This document shows positions 1 to 6,800 of a stretch of DNA of 7,761 bases, piece by piece. The notes beneath the pieces were generated by a model. The model was not told where the DNA came from and did not search any database. It saw only the letters and a list, made by a program, of their open reading frames with translations. Within the stretch, counting starts at the first letter, position 1, and every line of letters begins with the position of its first letter. Source of the DNA: an uncultured Negativicutes bacterium (GTDB lineage: Bacteria; Bacillota; Negativicutes; Acidaminococcales; Acidaminococcaceae); contig CALAZX010000021.1 of the NCBI GenBank assembly GCA_937926555.1, positions 1 to 7,761 on the forward strand, read 5' to 3'. The position numbers and the translations under genes are program-made.

Positions 1-10
1 AATCAGAACC

Positions 11-16
11 GGAGAG
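11..16 (+). promoter_or_regulatory. Ribosome binding site of ispG
   Basis: GGAGAG lies seven bases before the ATG at 24 and fixes that start. Bases 1-23 contain no stop codon in any + frame, so the end of any upstream gene cannot be placed inside the window. Confidence 0.7.
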
Positions 17-23
17 ATGCTGT

Positions 24-1094
24 ATGGAACGGAGAAAGACAAGAGAGATACGGGTGGGGGACGTACGGATCGGCGGAGACGCGCCGGTGGCCGTGCAGTC
101 CATGACCAACACCCGGACCCAGGATGCGGAAGCCACCCTGGCCCAGATCAGAGAGCTGGCCGCGGCGGGCTGTGACATCATCCGCTGCGCGGTGCCCGAC
201 ATGGATGCCGCCCTGGCGCTGAAGAAGATAACGGCGGAGAGCCCCATCCCGGTGATCGCCGATATCCATTTCGATTACCGGCTGGCCCTGGCGGCCATCG
301 AGAACGGAGTCCACGGACTGCGCCTGAACCCGGGCAATATCGGGGGACGGGAGAAGGTGGAGGCGGTGGTGGAGGCCGCCCGGAAACGGGACATCCCCAT
401 CCGCATCGGCGTCAACGCCGGCTCCCTGCCCAAGGACCTGCTGGAGAAATACGGCCATCCCACGGCGGAAGCCATGGTGGAGGCCGCCTGGCGCCATATC
501 CGCATCCTGGAGGAGATGGACTACCGCAACATCAAGGTGTCCCTGAAGTGCCATGACGTGCCCCTGACCCTGGAGGCCTACCGGCTGCTGGCCGGGCAGT
601 GCGACTATCCGCTGCATGTGGGCATCACCGAGGCCGGCACCGTCAACTCCGGTATCATAAAATCCGCGGTGGGCATCGGCACACTGCTGGCGGAAGGCAT
701 CGGCGACACCATCCGGGTGTCCCTCACCGGCGACCCGGTGAACGAGGTGAAGACCGCCTATCAGATTCTGAAAGCCCTGGGCCTGCGGGAGTACGGACCT
801 ACCCTGGTGAGCTGCCCCACCTGCGGGCGCACCAGCATCGACCTGGAGAAACTGGCCCTGGCCGTGGAGAAGCGGCTGGCCGGAATCACAGAGCCTATCA
901 CCGTGGCTGTCATGGGCTGTGTGGTCAACGGACCGGGCGAGGCCCGGGAGGCCGACGTGGGTATCGCCGGCGGCAAGGGCGAAGGCCTGGTGTTCCGCAA
1001 AGGCGAGATCCTGAAGAAAGTTCCGGAAGGGGAGCTGGTTGATTCCCTGTTCCAGGAGATAGAAAAAATTTTAGACGAGAGGAAGAAAAACTGA
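24..1094 (+). CDS. ispG: 4-hydroxy-3-methylbut-2-en-1-yl diphosphate synthase (IspG/GcpE)
   Basis: IspG is the cytosolic [4Fe-4S] enzyme of the MEP (non-mevalonate) isoprenoid pathway. It reductively opens methylerythritol cyclodiphosphate to HMBPP, the substrate of IspH. The 356-residue length fits the compact bacterial form without the large insertion of plant and chlamydial enzymes. The N-terminus (MERRKTREIRVGDVRIGG, then VAVQSMTNT) is the family signature and opens the TIM-barrel domain. The C-terminal cluster-binding domain shows C264 and C267 in SCPTCGRTS, then C299 and E306 in GCVVNGPGEA, which match the three Cys and one Glu cluster ligands of the family. The start at 24 is supported by GGAGAG at 11-16, seven bases upstream. 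The stop overlaps the proS start by one base, so the two are probably co-translated. In Firmicutes ispG usually follows dxr and rseP, but that upstream part lies outside the window. No truncation or odd composition is visible. Confidence 0.97.
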   Translation: MERRKTREIRVGDVRIGGDAPVAVQSMTNTRTQDAEATLAQIRELAAAGCDIIRCAVPDMDAALALKKITAESPIPVIADIHFDYRLALAAIENGVHGLRLNPGNIGGREKVEAVVEAARKRDIPIRIGVNAGSLPKDLLEKYGHPTAEAMVEAAWRHIRILEEMDYRNIKVSLKCHDVPLTLEAYRLLAGQCDYPLHVGITEAGTVNSGIIKSAVGIGTLLAEGIGDTIRVSLTGDPVNEVKTAYQILKALGLREYGPTLVSCPTCGRTSIDLEKLALAVEKRLAGITEPITVAVMGCVVNGPGEAREADVGIAGGKGEGLVFRKGEILKKVPEGELVDSLFQEIEKILDERKKN

Positions 1095-1096
1095 TG
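1078..1096 (+). promoter_or_regulatory. proS initiation region with TGATG stop/start overlap
   Basis: The ispG stop TGA (1092-1094) and the proS start ATG (1094-1096) share one base. A purine-rich site, AGAGGAAG (1078-1085), lies eight bases upstream. This layout usually lets a terminating ribosome reinitiate, coupling the yields of the two proteins. The coupling is inferred from the arrangement. Confidence 0.75.
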
Positions 1097-2806
1097 TTAG
1101 TGAGCAAATTATACGCACCTACTTTGAGAGACGTTCCCGCCGAGGCGGAGATTCCCAGCCATCAGCTGATGCTCCGCGCAGGCTATATGCGCAAATCCGC
1201 GGCAGGCATGTACAGCTATCTGCCCCTGGCACAGCGCGTGCTGAAGAAGATTGAGACCATCATCCGGGAGGAGATGGATGCCATCGATTCCCAGGAGATC
1301 CTGATGCCTATCGTGCAGCCGGCTGACATCTGGCAGGAAAGCGGCCGCTGGGACGTGTACGGTGCTGAGATGTGGCGCGTGAAGGACCGTCACAACCATG
1401 AGTTCTGCCTGGGACCCACCCACGAGGAGATGGTGACCTCCCTGGTACGCATGGACGTGAACTCCTACCGTCAGCTGCCTCTGTCCGTATACCAGATCCA
1501 GGACAAGTTCCGCGATGAGCGCCGTCCCCGTTTCGGCCTGATGCGCGGCAGAGAGTTCATCATGAAAGACGCTTATTCCTTCGACCGTGACGAGGCCGGA
1601 CTGGACAAGTCCTACCACGACATGTTCGACGCATACAGCCGCATCTTCACCCGCTGCGGCCTGTACTATCGCCCGGTTGAGGCGGACAGCGGTGCCATCG
1701 GCGGCGACTGCTCCCATGAGTTCATGGTCATCGCCGACAGCGGCGAGGCCGAGATCTGCTACTGCAGCGAGTGCGACTATGCGGCAGATACCGAGAAGGC
1801 AGAGCTTCATGTGATCGAGGAGGCCGAGGAGGAAGCCCTGGAGAAAGCCATGGTGGAGACTCCGGACTGCAAGACCATCGAGGATGTCTGCGCGTTTCTG
1901 AAAGCTCCCGTGACCAAATCCGTGAAAGCGGTGGCCTACCAGAGCGAGAAAGGACTGATCCTCTGCTTCGTGCGCGGCGACCATGAGGTCAACGAGATCA
2001 AAGTCATGAACGCCTGCGGCGTCAACGAGGTGGAGATGGCCGAGCCCGAACTGCTGGCTGCCAACGGCACTGTCGGCGGCTATATGGGCCCCTGCGGCAT
2101 CGACACCGGGAAGGTGATGGTTGTCTGCGACAGCACCGTGATGAAGATGCACAACTTCTGCTGCGGCGCCAACAAGGAAGGCTACCACTTCACCAACGTG
2201 AACCCGGGCCGTGATTTCACCCCCACCCATGTGGCCGACATCCGCCTGATGCAGGAAGGGGACCCCTGCCCCCGATGCGGCGCCAAGATCAAGAAGGCGA
2301 GAGGTATCGAGGTTGGCCAGGTGTTCAAGCTGTTCACCAAGTACAGCGCAGCCATGAACGCCACCTTCCTGGACGAGACCGGCAAACCCAATGTGATCTA
2401 CATGGGCTGCTACGGTATCGGCGTATCCCGCACCATGGCCGCAGCCGTGGAGCAGAACAACGACAAGGACGGCATCATCTGGCCGGTGCAGATCGCTCCC
2501 TACCATGTGATCGTCGTTCCCATCAACATCAAGGACGAGGACGTGAAGGAGAAAGCCTTCTCCATCTACGAAACTCTGAAGAAAGCCGGCGTGGAGGTCA
2601 TCCTGGATGACCGTGACGAGCGCCCCGGCGTGAAATTCAAGGATGCCGACCTGATCGGCTATCCCCTCCGCGTGGTCATCGGCAAGAAAGGCCTGGAGAA
2701 GGGCGAGATTGAAGTGAAAGCCCGCAAGACCGGCGAGATGAAGATGCTGGACGCCAACGATTACGTGGACGGCATCAAGGCCATGCTGGACGAACTGAAC
2801 AGATAA
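1094..2806 (+). CDS. proS: Prolyl-tRNA synthetase, bacterial type with editing insertion
   Basis: This class II synthetase charges tRNA-Pro with proline in the cytosol. Its 570 residues match the bacterial (E. coli-like) type. The order is: class II catalytic core with motif 1 around residues 50-76 (ending LMPIVQP); GPTHEE at 107-112 (T109, E111); motif 2 FRDERRPRFG at 139-148 (R140); the INS editing domain at about 225-395; motif 3 GCYGIGVSR at 438-446; and the anticodon-binding domain from about 467 (IAPYHVIVV) to the end. K275 (in VTKSVK) and H365 (in GYHF) sit four residues before the E. coli editing residues K279 and H369, the same offset as C439 versus E. coli C443. The INS domain therefore probably still hydrolyses mischarged Ala-tRNA-Pro. 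AGAGGAAG at 1078-1085 is the likely ribosome site, inside the ispG end. TTA, a codon otherwise avoided here, is the second codon, in an A/T-rich start region. Confidence 0.98.
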   Translation: MLVSKLYAPTLRDVPAEAEIPSHQLMLRAGYMRKSAAGMYSYLPLAQRVLKKIETIIREEMDAIDSQEILMPIVQPADIWQESGRWDVYGAEMWRVKDRHNHEFCLGPTHEEMVTSLVRMDVNSYRQLPLSVYQIQDKFRDERRPRFGLMRGREFIMKDAYSFDRDEAGLDKSYHDMFDAYSRIFTRCGLYYRPVEADSGAIGGDCSHEFMVIADSGEAEICYCSECDYAADTEKAELHVIEEAEEEALEKAMVETPDCKTIEDVCAFLKAPVTKSVKAVAYQSEKGLILCFVRGDHEVNEIKVMNACGVNEVEMAEPELLAANGTVGGYMGPCGIDTGKVMVVCDSTVMKMHNFCCGANKEGYHFTNVNPGRDFTPTHVADIRLMQEGDPCPRCGAKIKKARGIEVGQVFKLFTKYSAAMNATFLDETGKPNVIYMGCYGIGVSRTMAAAVEQNNDKDGIIWPVQIAPYHVIVVPINIKDEDVKEKAFSIYETLKKAGVEVILDDRDERPGVKFKDADLIGYPLRVVIGKKGLEKGEIEVKARKTGEMKMLDANDYVDGIKAMLDELNR

Positions 2807-2885
2807 GCGGGGAATCCGCCTGAAGCTGGCGGAGCGGCGTCCGTGCCGGCCCCGCCGGAAAGAGAAGAAGATAAGGAGTTTTGCC
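2807..2885 (+). other. proS–mgtC spacer with ribosome binding site
   Basis: This 79-base spacer has two short GC-rich inverted repeats: CCGCC 2816-2820 with GGCGG 2828-2832, and CCGGC 2846-2850 with GCCGG 2854-2858. Neither is followed by a T-run, so readthrough from proS is likely. AAGGAG at 2873-2878 is seven bases before the ATG at 2886 and decides that start over the internal Met at residue 10. No promoter is convincing. Confidence 0.6.
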
Positions 2886-3605
2886 ATGCTGGAATCCTTA
2901 TTCGGCAACTTTATGAATTCCATACAGTGCGAGATGATGATCCGGCTGGTGCTGTCCGCCATTCTGGGCGGCATCATCGGACTGGAGCGGGGAAGCGGGG
3001 ACCGGCCTGCCGGCTTCCGTACCCATATCCTGGTCTGCGCCGGCTCGGCCCTGCTGATGCTGGTGTCCCTGTATGGCTTTGACGGCTTCGACGCGGTTCC
3101 TTTCGAATATCCCCGTAACAGGGACTCCGCCCGTATCGCGGCCCAGGTGGTCAGCGGTATCGGTTTCCTGGGTGCCGGCACCATCCTCCATGAGGGTATG
3201 ACAGTCCGTGGCCTGACCACGGCGGCCAGCCTCTGGATGGTATCCGCCATCGGTCTGGCGGCCGGCAGCGGCATGTACTTCATCAGCATCCTGGCCACCG
3301 CGGTGACCATGGTGACCCTGGTGACCTTCCACAACTGGGAGAAGCGGTTCGCCGGCGGCAGCAAGTCCGACCGGAAATTCATCCGCATCACCGCCGCCAA
3401 CTCCCCGGGCATCATCACCCAGGTGACATCCTATCTGGCGCTGAACAACATCAAGGTGAAGACCATGAATGTGAAGACCAACGCCTCCAAGAACCAGCTG
3501 GTGCTGGAGCTGTACCTGAAGGTGAACAAGGAGCTGGATTCCGGCGCCGTCATCAACGGAGTGCAGCAGATCGACGGCATCCTGTCCATCGAGAACGTGG
3601 GCTGA
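2886..3605 (+). CDS. MgtC/SapB (YhiD) family membrane protein with C-terminal ACT-like domain
   Basis: This 239-residue protein belongs to the MgtC/SapB family. Members are inner-membrane proteins; the best studied, Salmonella MgtC, helps growth at low magnesium and modulates the F-type ATP synthase, but most homologues have no proven role. Family signatures seen are GLERGSGDRPAGFRTH (residues 32-47), D80 and R83 leading into QVVSGIGFLGAGT (87-99), and VRGLTTAASLW followed by a Gly-rich helix. About five hydrophobic segments can be read: 18-34, 46-64, 84-101, 108-128 and 130-148. The soluble C-terminal part (about 160-238; TAANSPGIITQVTSYL) looks like the ACT-type regulatory fold of longer members. 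The reading frame is intact, and the strong ribosome site supports the start. It sits on the same strand between proS and polC, which is not a place the family would be predicted from function. The family assignment is firm; the physiological role is unknown. Confidence 0.9.
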   Translation: MLESLFGNFMNSIQCEMMIRLVLSAILGGIIGLERGSGDRPAGFRTHILVCAGSALLMLVSLYGFDGFDAVPFEYPRNRDSARIAAQVVSGIGFLGAGTILHEGMTVRGLTTAASLWMVSAIGLAAGSGMYFISILATAVTMVTLVTFHNWEKRFAGGSKSDRKFIRITAANSPGIITQVTSYLALNNIKVKTMNVKTNASKNQLVLELYLKVNKELDSGAVINGVQQIDGILSIENVG

Positions 3606-3817
3606 GGCCCCGGGACCGGGACAGCGTGCCTGAGAAAAGAACGGCGGAAATCCGGATGTGTCCGGCAGCCGGGGCGGGATCCCGTCACCGGACCTGACGC
3701 CACGGTCCGCCACTATGTAGAGAATCAGCGGGTGTCTGCGGTTTTCGGGGAGCAGGCCTCTCCGGAAGCCCGGACATCCGTTTTTCATATGTTCTGTCAA
3801 CTGACAAAGGAGTAATT
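3606..3817 (+). other. Non-coding leader upstream of polC, rich in inverted repeats
   Basis: No gene is supported in these 212 bases. Local hairpin candidates are CCGGA/TCCGG (3652-3656 with 3661-3665), the perfect palindrome CGGGATCCCG (3675-3684), CGGACC/GGTCCG (3689-3694 with 3704-3709) and TCCGG/CCGGA (3761-3765 with 3770-3774). A longer-range match also exists. CGGATGT 3653-3659 pairs with ACATCCG 3774-3780, and CCGG 3662-3665 with CCGG 3770-3773. That is 11 pairs with a two-base bulge, and the helix ends directly before TTTTT at 3781-3785. The pairing could form a terminator- or attenuator-like fold, or it could be chance in GC-rich DNA. I see no convincing -35/-10 pair and no riboswitch class I recognise. 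Confidence 0.4.
3806..3812 (+). promoter_or_regulatory. Ribosome binding site of polC
   Basis: AAAGGAG lies five bases before the ATG at 3818 and fixes the polC start. Its first base is also the last base of a short inverted repeat, TGTCA-AC-TGACA (3795-3806). Confidence 0.8.
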
Positions 3818-6800
3818 ATGGAAGCCCAATTTTATCTCACCCCCGACGACCAGTCGTTCATCGACTATATGGTCGCGCTGCCGCTGAAGCCCAACCAGAA
3901 GATGCAGGTGCGCTTCATCCATGTGCAGCGGATCTGGGTGGACCAGAAGACAAAAGAGTGGCAGATAGATTTCAGCTCCATGTCGCCCATGCCGGAGGAG
4001 CTCCTGCGGACAGTGGGGGAGCAGCTGGTGGCCACCTTCCATCTGAAAGAGGTGTTCTGGAAGCGGACGGACCCCTGCTGCTGCGCCGTTGATGACGGCC
4101 CCGACTGCTGTGACGGCTCCACGCCGCCTCCCTATACGGAGACCCCTGTGGCGCCGGAGCCGGGACAGGTCCCCGGCGGTTCCGATTTCTGCGCCGCCGA
4201 CGGCCTGCCTCCCGCCTGCCCGCCCTGCGACATGCCGGAGGAGCCGGTGGAGGAGGAGCCCTGCTGCGACGATATGGAGGAGGAGCGCCGCCGGGAGCTG
4301 ATGCAAAACGAGAAATACCGCCGGGCCTACGACCTGATCCACGGCAAGAAGCAGTCCGACGGCCATATCTACGGCAAGCGCTTCAAGGGCAAGGTGCGCC
4401 CCCTGGGCGAGATCCGCGAAGAGGAGAACAACGTGGTGGTGGAGGGCATCCTCACCAAAGGCCGCGACAAAGACGACAAGATGGTCACCTTCTACGAGAA
4501 GGAGCTCCGTACCAAGAGCGTCCTCCTGCGGATGAACCTGGTGGACGACACCGGCGGCATCTACCTGAAGCAGCGTTTCGAATCCTGGGACGAGGTGAAG
4601 AAGCTGGAGAAACAGCTCCACGCCGGCATGCGGATCCGTGTCTGCGGCGACGTGGCGCCGGACCGCTTCGAGTTCGACGAGATGGTGATGACCTTCAAGG
4701 GCATCAAGGCCATCCCCACGGAGGAGCGCAGCGACAACGCCCCGGTGAAACGTGTGGAGCTCCACTGCCATACCAAGATGAGCAAACTGGACGCGGTGAC
4801 CCCCATGGTGGACCTGGTGAACCAGGCCATCAAGTTCGGCCACAAGGCCCTGGCCATCACGGACCACGGCGTCATCCAGGCCTTCCCCTTCTGCGCCGAC
4901 GCGGTGGAGGAGGCGGGGAGCGACCTCAAGCTGATCTACGGCTGCGAGGGGTATATCATCTCCAACGAGCACGGCCGGATCCTGAAGGAGAACCTGCCGA
5001 AACCGGGCAAGATCCCCTCCAACCACATCATCATCCTGGCAAAGAACGAGATTGGCCTGCGCAACCTGTACAAACTGGTGTCCCTGGGACATCTGAACTA
5101 CCTGAACGGCAACGGCGCCAGAGCCCGGGGCATGCTGCCCAAAGAGGTGCTGGAGGAATGCCGGGAAGGCCTGCTGTTCGGCAGTGCCTGTGAGGCAGGC
5201 GAGGTGTACCGCGCCATCGAGGCCGGTGTCTCCGACGAGCAGCTGGAGGAGATTGCCTCCTTCTACGACTACCTGGAGGTGCAGCCGCTGGGGAACAACT
5301 CCTTCCTGGAGCGGATGGGCCGCTTCACCCGGGAGGAGCTCATGGCCCACAACCGGAAGATCTACGACCTGGCCAAGAAGCTGGGGAAACTGTGCTGCGC
5401 CACCTGCGACGTGCATTTCCTCAACCCGGAGGACGCCAAGGTCCGGGCCATCCTGCAGTTCAACCAGGGCTACAAGGACGCCGACATGCAGGCGCCCCTG
5501 TATTACCGCACCACGGAGGAGATGCTGGCCGAGTTCGAATATCTGGGCAAGGACATCGCCTACGAGATCTGCGTGGAGAACCCCAACAAGATCGCCGAGC
5601 AGGTCAAACGCATCAAACCGGTGCCGGACCGCGACCAGCTCTATTCCCCCTCCATCCCCGGAGCGGAGGAGGCCATCCGGGACATGAGCTACGAGAAAGC
5701 ACACAACCTGTATGGCGACGAGCTGCCCAAGATCGTGGAGGACCGGCTGAAATACGAGCTGGACGCCATCATCAACAACGGCTACGCCGTACTGTACGAT
5801 ATCGCCCAGAAACTGGTTAAACATTCTATGGAGGAGGGCTACCTGGTAGGTTCCCGTGGTTCCGTAGGTTCCTCCTTCGTGGCCTTCACCACGGACATCA
5901 CCGAGGTGAATCCGCTGAAACCTCATTACCGCTGTCCCAACTGCCGCCATACGGAGTTCTTCCTGAACAACGAGTATGTCAGCGGTTTCGACATGCCGGA
6001 GAAGGACTGCCCCGAATGCGGCACCCCTATGGTCCGCGACGGTCATGACATCCCCTTCGCGGTGTTCATGGGCTTCCACGGCGACAAAGTTCCCGATATC
6101 GACCTGAACTTCTCCGATGAGTACCAGCATTACGCCCATAAATATACCGAGGAGCTCTTCGGCAGGGACAACGTCTGCCGCGCCGGCACCATCGGCACCC
6201 TGGCGCCCAAGACCGCCTGGTCCTATGTGAAGAAGTACTTCGAGGAGCATGAGATCCCGGCCCACCCGGCCTATATCGACAGCTTCGTGGAAGGCCTTAA
6301 CGGCGTGAAGCGCACCACCGGACAGCATCCGGCGGGCATCATGGTAATCCCCAGGGATATGGACATCCATTACATCACGCCCATGAACCATCCGGCGGAT
6401 GACAGGAACTCGCCCATCATCACCACCCATTACGATTACCACTCTATCAACGACCGTCTGGTAAAACTGGATATCCTGGGCCGCGTGGGCCCCACCATGA
6501 TCAAGCGTCTGGAGGAGTGCACCGGCATCGACGCCATGTCCATCCCCGTGGGGGACCCGGACACCATGGCCATCTTCTCCTCCCCGGAGATCCTGGGGGT
6601 CACCGAGGAGCAGATCGGCACGAAAGTGGGCACCTACGGCATCCCCGAGTGCGGCACCCGCTTCACCCAGGCCATGATCTACGAGCTGCAGCCCAAGAAA
6701 TTCAGCGACGTGGTCCGGGTATCCGGCTATTCCCACGGCACCGACGTGTGGGTGGGCAACGCCCAGAAGCTGATCGAGGAGGGCAAGCCGGTGGAGAACA

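Noticed and set aside
599..1042. 147-codon + strand frame inside ispG
   Set aside because: Arg/Gly/His-rich out-of-frame translation of ispG, with no independent ribosome site or domain.
2816..2858. Possible terminator between proS and mgtC
   Set aside because: Two 5-6 bp GC-rich hairpins exist, but neither is followed by a T-run on the + strand.
2843..3082. Small + strand frame starting in the proS–mgtC spacer
   Set aside because: It runs out of frame into mgtC, and the AAGGAG site is placed for the mgtC ATG, not for this start.
1109..3418. 769-codon open reading frame on the - strand opposite proS and mgtC
   Set aside because: Same codon-bias artefact; it spans two real genes and the spacer between them and shows no family signature.
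3602..3634. Possible terminator directly after mgtC (CTGAGGC with GCCTGAG)
   Set aside because: The stem has a mismatch, and A residues rather than T residues follow it, so it is not an intrinsic terminator on the + strand.
2898..3800. 300-codon - strand frame over mgtC and the polC leader
   Set aside because: Antisense shadow of mgtC; the part outside mgtC is low-complexity and shows no domain.
4946..5026. Frameshift or pseudogene explanation for the missing PolC exonuclease
   Set aside because: The frame is continuous, PHP sequence resumes in phase with conserved residues on both sides, and polymerase catalytic residues are intact.
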